Shown one piece after another: positions 34,239 to 41,513 of a stretch of DNA of 64,000 nucleotides. This DNA comes from Pseudomonas gingeri (lineage in GTDB: Bacteria > Pseudomonadota > Gammaproteobacteria > Pseudomonadales > Pseudomonadaceae). The notes beneath the pieces are model-generated. The model searched no databases. It saw only the letters and a program-made list of their open reading frames with translations, and was not told the origin of the DNA. How positions within the stretch are numbered: the stretch's first letter is position 1; every line of letters starts with the position of its first letter. Position numbers and translations under genes: made by a program. The stretch is taken from positions 124,001 through 188,000 of the forward strand of contig NZ_JACAPR010000012.1 of NCBI RefSeq assembly GCF_013385635.1, given 5' to 3'.

Positions 34239-34967
34239 ATGTTCGACAACCTCCTGCAAACCCTGGGGCTTTCAGCCTTCAGCTTGAGGGGCTTCGGCCC
34301 GATCCTGCTGGACGGCACCTGGATGACCATCAAATTATCGATACTGTCGCTGCTGGTGGCCGTCCTGCTCGGCCTGCTCGGCGCCAGTGCCAAACTCTCC
34401 AGCATCTCCCTGCTGCGGATCCCCGCCCAGCTCTACACCACGCTGATTCGTGGCGTACCCGACCTGGTGCTGATGCTGCTGATTTTCTACAGCCTGCAAA
34501 CCTGGCTCTCCACCCTGACGGATGCCATGGACTGGGAATACATCGAAATCGACCCGTTCGCCGCCGGGGTCATCACCCTGGGCTTCATCTACGGGGCGTA
34601 TTTCACCGAGACCTTTCGCGGCGCGATTCTCGCCGTACCGCGCGGGCAACTCGAAGCCGCCACCGCCTATGGCCTGACCCGCGCCCAGCGTTTCCGCTTC
34701 GTGACCTTCCCGCAGATGATGCGCTTCGCCCTGCCGGGGATCGGCAACAACTGGATGGTGATCCTCAAGGCTACCGCGCTGGTCTCGATCATCGGCCTCG
34801 CCGACCTGGTCAAGGCCGCCCAGGATGCCGGCAAGAGCACCTATCAACTGTTCTATTTCCTGGTACTCGCCGCCTTGATCTATCTGCTTATCACCAGTGC
34901 CTCGAACTATGTCCTGCGCTGGCTTGAACGGCGTTATGCCGCCGGTGCCCGGGAGGCCGTACGATGA
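34239..34967 (+). CDS. Amino-acid ABC transporter permease, HisQ/AotQ type
   Basis: 242 residues, five or six membrane helices. Family motifs: DGTWMTIKLSILSLLVA at the N-terminus, LIRGVPDLVLMLLIFYS, YGAYFTETFRGAILAVPRGQLEAA (EAA loop), and FPQMMRFALPGIGNNWMV. The EAA-loop Gly and hydrophobic positions are intact. It forms a heterodimer with the next permease, whose start overlaps its stop by 4 bp (ATGA). Confidence 0.9.
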   Translation: MFDNLLQTLGLSAFSLRGFGPILLDGTWMTIKLSILSLLVAVLLGLLGASAKLSSISLLRIPAQLYTTLIRGVPDLVLMLLIFYSLQTWLSTLTDAMDWEYIEIDPFAAGVITLGFIYGAYFTETFRGAILAVPRGQLEAATAYGLTRAQRFRFVTFPQMMRFALPGIGNNWMVILKATALVSIIGLADLVKAAQDAGKSTYQLFYFLVLAALIYLLITSASNYVLRWLERRYAAGAREAVR

Positions 34968-35674
34968 TCGAACTCCTCGAACAATACTGGCGCCCGTTCC
35001 TCTACAGCGACGGCCAGCACATCACCGGCCTGGCGATGACCCTGTGGCTGCTCAGCGCCTCGATCTTCTTCGGTTTCCTGGTGTCGATCCCGCTGTCCAT
35101 CGCCCGCGTCTCGCCCAAGCGCCGCATCCGCTGGCCGGTGGAGTTCTACACCTACCTGTTCCGCGGCACGCCGCTGTATATCCAGTTGCTGATCTGCTAC
35201 ACCGGGATCTACAGCCTGGAAGCGGTGCGCAACCAGCCGCTGCTCAACTCGTTCTTTCGCGATGCGATGAACTGCACCATCCTCGCCTTCGCCCTGAACA
35301 CCTGCGCCTACACCACGGAGATCTTCGCCGGAGCGATCCGCAGCATGAACCATGGTGAGGTCGAAGCGGCCAAGGCCTATGGCCTCAGCGGCTGGAAGCT
35401 CTACGCCTACGTGATCATGCCGTCGGCGCTGCGTCGCTCGCTGCCGTACTACAGCAACGAAGTGATCCTGATGCTGCACTCCACCACCGTGGCCTTTACC
35501 GCGACCATTCCGGATATCCTGAAGATTGCCCGGGACGCCAACTCGGCGACCTACATGACCTTCCAGTCGTTCGGCATCGCCGCGGTGATCTACCTGGCGA
35601 TCACCTTCACCCTGGTCGGCCTGTTCCGGTTGGCCGAGCGCCGCTGGCTGGCCTTTCTCGGCCCGGCTCACTAG
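34964..35674 (+). CDS. Amino-acid ABC transporter permease, HisM/AotM type
   Basis: 236 residues. ITGLAMTLWLLSASIFFGFL, LFRGTPLYIQLLICYTG, then EAA loop region TTEIFAGAIRSMNHGEVEAAKAYG and IMPSALRRSLPYYSNEVI. Partner of the preceding permease. Ends 11 bp before the AotO-like gene; same operon. Confidence 0.9.
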   Translation: MIELLEQYWRPFLYSDGQHITGLAMTLWLLSASIFFGFLVSIPLSIARVSPKRRIRWPVEFYTYLFRGTPLYIQLLICYTGIYSLEAVRNQPLLNSFFRDAMNCTILAFALNTCAYTTEIFAGAIRSMNHGEVEAAKAYGLSGWKLYAYVIMPSALRRSLPYYSNEVILMLHSTTVAFTATIPDILKIARDANSATYMTFQSFGIAAVIYLAITFTLVGLFRLAERRWLAFLGPAH

Positions 35675-35685
35675 GACTTCCGCTC

Positions 35686-36804
35686 ATGCGTCATGTCACT
35701 CACGATCTGCTGGCGCCCGTACCGGGCACCGCCCGCCAGATCCACAGCTTTCACTTCGGCCCGGAACAGGCCGGACGCAAGATCTATATCCAGTCGTCCC
35801 TGCATGCCGACGAACTGCCCGGCATGCTGGTCGCCTGGCACCTGAAGCAGCGCCTGGGCGAACTGGAACGCGACGGCCGCCTGCGCGGCGAGATCGTGCT
35901 GGTACCGGTGGCCAATCCGGTTGGCCTGGAACAGGTGCTGATGGACGTGCCCCTGGGGCGCTACGAGTTGGAAAGCGGGCAGAACTTCAACCGCTGGTTC
36001 ATCGACCTCAGCGACGAGATCGGCAACCAGCTGGAAACCCTGCTCAACGATGACCCGCAGCACAACCTGTGGCTGATTCGCCGGCTGCTCAAGGCCGCCC
36101 TGGCGGCCGAAGTACCGGCCACCCAACTGCAATCGCAGCGCCTGGCCCTGCAACGCATCGCCTGCGATGCCGACATGGTGCTCGACCTGCATTGCGATTT
36201 CGAAGCCGTGGCCCACCTGTACACCACGCCCGAAGCCTGGCCACAGGTCGAGCCGCTGGCACGCTACATCGGTTCCGAGGCCAGCCTGCTGGCGACCGAC
36301 TCGGGTGGCCAGTCGTTCGACGAATGTTTCACCCTGCTCTGGTGGGACTTGCAGCAACGCTTCGGCGAACGCTTCGCGATTCCCCAGGGCAGCTTCTCGG
36401 TGACCGTCGAGTTACGCGGCCAGGGCGATGTCAATCACCCGCTGGCGGGCCTCGACTGCCAGGCGATACTCGATTACCTGACGCACTTCGGCGTCATCGA
36501 TGGCGACATTGCGCCCCTGCCGGAACTGCCGTATCCGGCCACCCCGCTGGCCGGCGTCGAGCCCGTCGCCACGCCGGTAGGCGGGCTGCTGGTATTCAGT
36601 GCCCTGCCGGGGCAATACCTGGAAGCCGGACAACTGATCGCCGAGGTCATCGACCCGATCACCGACCGCGTCACCCCCATTCATTGCAGCACCGCGGGCC
36701 TACTCTACGCCCGCTCGCTGCGCCGCATGGCGACCGCCGGCATGGTCGTCGCCCATGTTGCCGGCCGTGAGGCCTATCGCAGCGGCTATCTACTTTCTCC
36801 TTGA
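35686..36804 (+). CDS. aotO: AotO-like zinc carboxypeptidase-fold protein (succinylglutamate desuccinylase/aspartoacylase family)
   Basis: 372 residues. Zinc-binding first motif HADELPG (the family usually has H-x-x-E) with the second His in VLDLHCDFEAVAHL, and GQNFNRWFIDL as in M14/aspartoacylase proteins. It matches AotO of P. aeruginosa, a component of the arginine/ornithine transport operon whose biochemical role is unknown. A hydrolase embedded between permease and ATPase genes is unusual; it may process an acylated amino acid after uptake (inference). Cytoplasmic, no signal. Confidence 0.85.
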   Translation: MRHVTHDLLAPVPGTARQIHSFHFGPEQAGRKIYIQSSLHADELPGMLVAWHLKQRLGELERDGRLRGEIVLVPVANPVGLEQVLMDVPLGRYELESGQNFNRWFIDLSDEIGNQLETLLNDDPQHNLWLIRRLLKAALAAEVPATQLQSQRLALQRIACDADMVLDLHCDFEAVAHLYTTPEAWPQVEPLARYIGSEASLLATDSGGQSFDECFTLLWWDLQQRFGERFAIPQGSFSVTVELRGQGDVNHPLAGLDCQAILDYLTHFGVIDGDIAPLPELPYPATPLAGVEPVATPVGGLLVFSALPGQYLEAGQLIAEVIDPITDRVTPIHCSTAGLLYARSLRRMATAGMVVAHVAGREAYRSGYLLSP

Positions 36805-36811
36805 GGTGCCC

Positions 36812-37576
36812 ATGTACAAACTGACCATTGAAGGCCTGCACAAGAGCTATGGCGAACACCAGGTGCTCAAGGGCGTCTCGCTGAAGGCCAAGACCGGTGA
36901 CGTGATCAGCCTGATCGGCGCCAGCGGCTCGGGCAAGAGTACCTTCCTGCGCTGCATCAACTTCCTGGAAACGCCCAATGACGGCGCCATGAGCCTCGAC
37001 GGCCAGGCGATCCGCATGGTCAACGACAAGCACGGCATGCGCGTGGCCGACGACGCCGAGTTGCAGCGCCTGCGCACCCGCCTGGCGATGGTGTTCCAGC
37101 ACTTCAACCTGTGGAGCCACATGAGCGTGCTGGAAAACATCACCATGGCCCCGCGCCGGGTGCTGGGGGTCAGCAAGAAGGACGCCGAGGACCGCGCCCG
37201 TCGCTACCTGGACAAGGTCGGCCTGCCGGCCCGGGTTGCGGAACAGTACCCGGCGTTTCTCTCCGGCGGCCAGCAACAGCGCGTGGCAATTGCCCGGGCA
37301 CTGGCGATGGAACCGGAAGTGATGCTGTTCGACGAACCGACCTCGGCCCTCGACCCGGAACTGGTGGGCGAAGTGCTGAAGGTGATCCAGGGCCTGGCCG
37401 AGGAAGGTCGGACCATGATCATGGTGACCCACGAAATGAGCTTTGCCCGCAAGGTCTCGAGCCAGGTGCTGTTCCTTCACCAGGGCCTGGTGGAGGAACA
37501 GGGCGCGCCGGACGATGTGCTGGGCAATCCGCAAAGCGAGCGGTTGCGCCAGTTCCTCAGCGGTAACCTCAAGTAA
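36812..37576 (+). CDS. Amino-acid ABC transporter ATPase, HisP/AotP type
   Basis: 254 residues from ATG 36812 (MYKLTIEGLHKSYG), GAGG upstream. Walker A GASGSGKST, signature LSGGQQQRVAIARAL, Walker B VMLFDEPTSALDPELVGE, switch His in VTHEMSFAR. Operates with the HisQ/M-type permeases. Ends 3 bp before the convergent pheC stop; no terminator is visible in that tiny gap. Confidence 0.93.
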   Translation: MYKLTIEGLHKSYGEHQVLKGVSLKAKTGDVISLIGASGSGKSTFLRCINFLETPNDGAMSLDGQAIRMVNDKHGMRVADDAELQRLRTRLAMVFQHFNLWSHMSVLENITMAPRRVLGVSKKDAEDRARRYLDKVGLPARVAEQYPAFLSGGQQQRVAIARALAMEPEVMLFDEPTSALDPELVGEVLKVIQGLAEEGRTMIMVTHEMSFARKVSSQVLFLHQGLVEEQGAPDDVLGNPQSERLRQFLSGNLK

Positions 37577-37579
37577 GCG

Positions 37580-38425
37580 TCAGTTGTGGGCGGCCTGCCA
37601 AGGGTAGGCCAGCCACTTCTGCAGGCGCTTGGCAAAGCGCCCGCTTTCCAGATCCTGATGCAGCCACTGGTCGACGTACTGCTTGAGCACGATGTCCCGG
37701 GGCAGCAGCATGGCCTTCTCGGAAAAGTCGAACGGCTGGTCCGGATGCACCGCACACAACTGCGGATGCAGTTTCTGTTGCACCAGCGTCTCCACGGCAT
37801 CGGTCATCATCAAGTCGGCCTTGCCGTCGACGATCTGCTGGAAGATGGTGACATTGTCCCCGTGCATCACGATCTGCGCCTGCTTGAGGTTCGCCCGGGC
37901 GAACTTTTCATTGGTCCCACCGGGGTTGACGATGGCCCGTACCTCGGGCTGATCGATCTGTTCCAGGGTCTGGAAGTCCTGCTGCCGTGAACACAGGGTG
38001 ATCGGCGTCTTGCCGTCACGCTGGTAAGGCTGCGAGAAGAACGCCTGCTTCTGGCGCTCCATATTCACCGAGATGCCACTGATGCCCAGGTCGAAGCGGT
38101 CGGCCTGCAAATCGCTCATCAGCGTCGGCCAGGTGGTCGGCACCAGTTCCAGCTTGACGCCCAGGGAACTCGCCAGGCCTTCGGCCAGTTCGATATCCAG
38201 GCCGATAAAGCGCTCGCCGGCCTTGTAGCTGAAGGGTTTGTAGTCGCCCGTGGTACCGACTCGCAGCACGCCCTGCTGGAGAATCCGGTCGAGGCGGCTG
38301 ATGGCGGTTTCCTGCTGGAGGGGAGCGCTACCGTCCGGCGGCGCGGGCGCGGCAACGGCACTACCGGCCAGTAACAGCCCGACGAACAGGGCACGGGAAA
38401 AACAAGTGGGAATGGCAAACGTCAT
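37580..38425 (-). CDS. pheC: Periplasmic cyclohexadienyl dehydratase PheC
   Basis: 281 residues from ATG 38425, with a signal peptide (MTFAIPTCFSRALFVGLLLAGSAVAA). Fold of a periplasmic binding protein but near-identical in blocks to P. aeruginosa PheC: SRLDRILQQGVLRVGTTGDYKPFSYKAG, DLGISGISVNMERQKQAFFS, RDGKTPITLCSRQQ, IVNPGGTNEKFARANLK and DNVTIFQQIVDGKADLMMTDA. It turns arogenate into phenylalanine and prephenate into phenylpyruvate in the periplasm, a bypass to cytoplasmic PheA. Note that automated annotation often mislabels it a transporter SBP. Confidence 0.9.
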   Translation of the reverse strand: MTFAIPTCFSRALFVGLLLAGSAVAAPAPPDGSAPLQQETAISRLDRILQQGVLRVGTTGDYKPFSYKAGERFIGLDIELAEGLASSLGVKLELVPTTWPTLMSDLQADRFDLGISGISVNMERQKQAFFSQPYQRDGKTPITLCSRQQDFQTLEQIDQPEVRAIVNPGGTNEKFARANLKQAQIVMHGDNVTIFQQIVDGKADLMMTDAVETLVQQKLHPQLCAVHPDQPFDFSEKAMLLPRDIVLKQYVDQWLHQDLESGRFAKRLQKWLAYPWQAAHN

Positions 38426-38540
38426 GAGTGGCCTTTTTTCTTGGTCTTGGCCATTGGGTTTGTAGCGTAAACACGACCCAGCGTCGACCAGCTCTTGTGA
38501 TCTAGACGCCGGCTTGATCATGCGGTGTCCATACCGACCT

Positions 38541-38566
38541 CATCGCCGGCAAGCCGGGCTCCTACG
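38541..38566. repeat. REP element
   Basis: CATCGCCGGCAAGCCGGGCTCCTAC, a REP sequence in the minus orientation between pheC and the small Pro-rich gene; same family as at 40171 and 57251. Confidence 0.75.
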
Positions 38567-38609
38567 GGGCAGGTGTTCGGCAACGATTCATCGACACGCC
38601 CCAACGGGC

Positions 38610-38816
38610 TCAGGCGACCGGAACGGGCGGTGGCTCGTCGGGCAGCACAGGCTCACCGGGCTCGGTGGGTTGCTCGTTGGGGGTATCGGGATCGGGCTGG
38701 CCCGGAATGCCGCCGGCCAGGCTATGGGGATGAGCCAGCAACGACCAGGCCAGCAGGCCCACTTGATTGGGTTCCAGTTTCGCCAGTTGGGCGCTGATAC
38801 TTGGATCGATCTTCAT
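38610..38816 (-). CDS. Small protein with a Pro-rich tail, function unknown
   Basis: 68 residues from ATG 38816, with AGGAG seven bases upstream. Helical N-terminal half (MKIDPSISAQLAKLEPN) and a C-terminal tail of repeated Pro/Glu/Gln (PDPDTPNEQPTEPGEPVLPD). I recognise it only as a Pseudomonas hypothetical. Real because of its ribosome site, codon bias and protein-like N-terminus; no signal or membrane segment. Confidence 0.65.
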   Translation of the reverse strand: MKIDPSISAQLAKLEPNQVGLLAWSLLAHPHSLAGGIPGQPDPDTPNEQPTEPGEPVLPDEPPPVPVA

Positions 38817-38923
38817 GGGCGACTCCTGAACGTTGTGGCCCGGCTGGCCTTGCGCCAACCGAGGCGGTACACCCAATAGAGTGTGCCACCGTCCAGGAAT
38901 TCCCTCGGGCGAAGCGCCCTTCG

Positions 38924-39490
38924 TCAGGTGCGCGGCAGGGTCACGCCACGCTGGCCCTGATACTTGCCGCCGCGGTCCTTATAGGAGACTTCACACTCTT
39001 CGTCGGACTCCAGGAACAACATCTGCGCCACGCCTTCGTTGGCATAGATCTTCGCCGGCAGGGTGGTGGTGTTGGAGAATTCGAGGGTCACGTGACCTTC
39101 CCATTCCGGCTCCAGCGGAGTGACGTTGACGATGATGCCGCAACGGGCGTAGGTGCTCTTGCCCAGGCAGATGGTCAGTACATTGCGCGGGATGCGGAAG
39201 TATTCGACGGTACGGGCCAGGGCGAAGGAGTTCGGCGGGATGATGCAGACGTCGCTCTTGACGTCGACGAAGCTCTTCTCATCGAAGTTTTTCGGATCGA
39301 CGGTCGCCGAGTTGATATTGGTGAACACCTTGAATTCATCGGCGCAACGCACGTCGTAGCCATAGCTCGACACACCGAAGGAAATCAGTCGGTCAGCGCC
39401 TTCGCCACGCATCTGGCGCTCGACGAAGGGTTCGATCATGCCGTGCTCTTGCGCCATGCGGCGAATCCACTTGTCCGATTTGATGCTCAT
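38924..39490 (-). CDS. dcd: dCTP deaminase
   Basis: 188 residues, full length. Makes dUTP from dCTP, feeding dTMP synthesis. Hallmarks: SSYGYDVRCADEF, KSTYARCGIIVNVTPLEPEWEGHVTLEFSNTT with the catalytic Glu, and AQMLFLESDEECEVSY. C-terminal YKDRGGKYQGQRGVTLP covers the nucleotide-binding lid. The neighbours pheC and apbC are in the same order as in P. aeruginosa, from memory. Confidence 0.96.
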   Translation of the reverse strand: MSIKSDKWIRRMAQEHGMIEPFVERQMRGEGADRLISFGVSSYGYDVRCADEFKVFTNINSATVDPKNFDEKSFVDVKSDVCIIPPNSFALARTVEYFRIPRNVLTICLGKSTYARCGIIVNVTPLEPEWEGHVTLEFSNTTTLPAKIYANEGVAQMLFLESDEECEVSYKDRGGKYQGQRGVTLPRT

Positions 39491-39697
39491 GGCGGGTGTC
39501 CTGAATAGCGAGGTGGAAAAATTCTGTCCGGCATCTTACCGGGGCGCGTCGCCGGGTTCAAAGTCCGCCGCCGATTTGCGCCAAAATAGCCTTGCCGGAC
39601 ACGTCCGCCGAGCCGCGCAAAGCACCGCGACGGGGGCGCTTGCGGGCCCTGCGGGCCGCCGTCAGTCATGAAATAGGCGAAACCTTGGCAAAGACCA

Positions 39698-39726
39698 TTG
39701 GCACGTTCCGGAAAAAGGGTTAAGGT
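39698..39726 (+). promoter_or_regulatory. Sigma-70 promoter and long 5' leader of the cold-shock gene
   Basis: TTGGCA, 17 bp, TAAGGT, lying about 150 bp before the cold-shock ATG. The resulting leader of roughly 145 nt is the size at which CspA-type mRNAs fold as temperature-responsive structures. The rest of the 386-bp gap back to dcd holds nothing I can name. Confidence 0.5.
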
Positions 39727-39876
39727 GGCGCCACTGTGCTGCTTGTGTCACTGAGAATCTCTACACGATGTTGAATTTCGATCCAACCATCTCCAAGAAT
39801 TTTTCCTGCTCTTTGCACTCAGTCTCGGCCAGGGCTTTTCCTGAGTCGCAGTTAACTTTGTCCAAGGAGACATCAA

Positions 39877-40086
39877 ATGTCTAATCGCCAAACCGGTACC
39901 GTCAAGTGGTTCAACGATGAAAAAGGCTTCGGCTTCATCACTCCACAATCCGGTGACGACCTGTTCGTACACTTCAAAGCAATCCAATCCGACGGCTTCA
40001 AAAGCCTGAAAGAAGGCCAACAGGTCTCTTTCATCGCTACCCGCGGTCAGAAAGGCATGCAAGCTGAAGAAGTTCAAGTTATCTAA
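39877..40086 (+). CDS. capB: Cold-shock domain protein (CspA/CapB type)
   Basis: 69 residues, a single cold-shock OB fold with RNP1 GFGFITP (KGFGFI) and RNP2 DLFVHF. RNA chaperone and transcription antiterminator. Starts MSNRQTGTVKWFNDEK, near-identical to P. aeruginosa CapB as I recall. AAGGAGA precedes the ATG by a short gap. A strong terminator follows. Confidence 0.93.
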   Translation: MSNRQTGTVKWFNDEKGFGFITPQSGDDLFVHFKAIQSDGFKSLKEGQQVSFIATRGQKGMQAEEVQVI

Positions 40087-40102
40087 CTTGTACTGATCCA
40101 GT

Positions 40103-40141
40103 AAAAAGCCCCGCTCTCTCACGAGATGCGGGGCTTTTTTG
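40103..40141 (+). terminator. Rho-independent terminator after the cold-shock gene
   Basis: AAAAAGCCCCGC ... GCGGGGCTTTTTT, an 8-bp GC stem with bases TCTCTCACGAGAT between, followed by six T. Strong. Confidence 0.9.
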
Positions 40142-40170
40142 TGGGCGATTGTTTTGTACGGCACCAAACC

Positions 40171-40260
40171 TGTAGGAGCCGACTTGCAGGCGATGGCGGC
40201 TTATCAGACGACAATGATGTCGACTGTCAGATTGCAATCGCCAGCAAGCCGGCTCCTACA
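40171..40260. repeat. REPIN (two inverted REP elements)
   Basis: Starts TGTAGGAGCCGACTTGCAGG and ends CCAGCAAGCCGGCTCCTACA in inverted orientation around about 45 bp. Between the cold-shock terminator and the apbC stop. Confidence 0.85.
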
Positions 40261-40276
40261 GGTACAGCGTTACACC

Positions 40277-41371
40277 TCAATCGTCGCTGATGGTGATATT
40301 CGGCATCGCCTGGCTGGCCGCTTCCTGCAACACGATCCGCGCGCCCACGTGCCGTGCCAGTTCCTGGTAGACCATGGCGATCTGACCCTCGGGATCAGCG
40401 GCCACGGTCGGCTTGCCACCATCGGCCTGTTCACGGATGACCATCGACAGCGGCAGCGACGCCAGCAGTTCGACGCCATACTGCGAGGCCAGCTTCTCGC
40501 CGCCGCCCTCGCCGAACAGATGCTCGGCATGGCCGCAGTTGGAGCAGATATGCACCGCCATGTTTTCCACCACGCCCAGCACCGGGATATTCACCTTGCG
40601 GAACATCTCCACGCCCTTGCGCGCATCGAGCAGGGCCAGGTCCTGCGGGGTGGTGACGATCACCGAGCCGGCCACCGGGACTTTCTGCGCCAGGGTCAGC
40701 TGGATATCGCCGGTACCTGGCGGCATGTCGATCACCAGGTAATCCAGGTTGCCCCAGTCGGTCTGGGTCACCAGTTGCAGCAGCGCGCCGGAAACCATCG
40801 GCCCGCGCCAGACCATCGGTGTGTTGTCGTCGGTCAGGAAGGCCATGGACATCACCTCGACACCGTGGGACTCGATGGGCACGAACCACTTCTGGTCCTT
40901 GATCTTCGGCCGGGTTCCTTCGGCGATGCCGAACATCACGCCCTGGCTCGGGCCATAGATATCCGCATCGAGAATCCCCACCCGCGCTCCTTCACGGGCC
41001 AGCGCCAGCGCCAGGTTGGCCGCCGTGGTGGATTTGCCCACCCCGCCCTTGCCCGACGCCACCGCCACCACGTTCTTCACGTTGGCGAGGCCGGGAATCT
41101 GCGCCTGCGCCTTGTGCGCGGCGATCACGCACTCGATCTCGACCTTGGCCGAGGCCACGCCATCGAGGCCTTCGATCGCCATTTGCAGCATCTGCGCCCA
41201 ACCGCTCTTGAACAGACCGGCGGCATAGCCCAGCTCAAGCCGGACGCTGACACGGTCAGCCTGGATATCGATGGCCTTCACGCACCCGGCACTGAGGGGA
41301 TCCTGGTTCAGATAAGGGTCGGTGTACTGGCGAAGGACGGCCTCCACCGCTGCGCGATTGACTGCGCTCAT
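40277..41371 (-). CDS. apbC: Iron-sulfur cluster carrier ATPase ApbC/Mrp
   Basis: 364 residues from ATG 41371, GGGAG upstream; another ATG lies 6 bp earlier. N-terminal FeS_assembly_P/DUF59 domain (about 1-85), then a P-loop NTPase with deviant Walker A GKGGVGKST (107-115), LDADIYGPSQGVM and YLVIDMPPGTGD. CSNC in the C-terminal half holds a bridging cluster. Delivers Fe-S clusters in the cytoplasm. Divergent from metG over a 142-bp gap. Confidence 0.93.
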   Translation of the reverse strand: MSAVNRAAVEAVLRQYTDPYLNQDPLSAGCVKAIDIQADRVSVRLELGYAAGLFKSGWAQMLQMAIEGLDGVASAKVEIECVIAAHKAQAQIPGLANVKNVVAVASGKGGVGKSTTAANLALALAREGARVGILDADIYGPSQGVMFGIAEGTRPKIKDQKWFVPIESHGVEVMSMAFLTDDNTPMVWRGPMVSGALLQLVTQTDWGNLDYLVIDMPPGTGDIQLTLAQKVPVAGSVIVTTPQDLALLDARKGVEMFRKVNIPVLGVVENMAVHICSNCGHAEHLFGEGGGEKLASQYGVELLASLPLSMVIREQADGGKPTVAADPEGQIAMVYQELARHVGARIVLQEAASQAMPNITISDD

Positions 41372-41513
41372 GGGCAACTCCCGAAAAAGACTGAGTAAAA
41401 CAGGCAGCTATCCTACCCGTTCTGAGAAGCAGAGACATGCCACAAGGGGTGAATTATGCGCGCCGGCGCTTTATAGTGTTCGGTCTCCGTTTCACTTCAA
41501 GTAGCCGAGCCCC

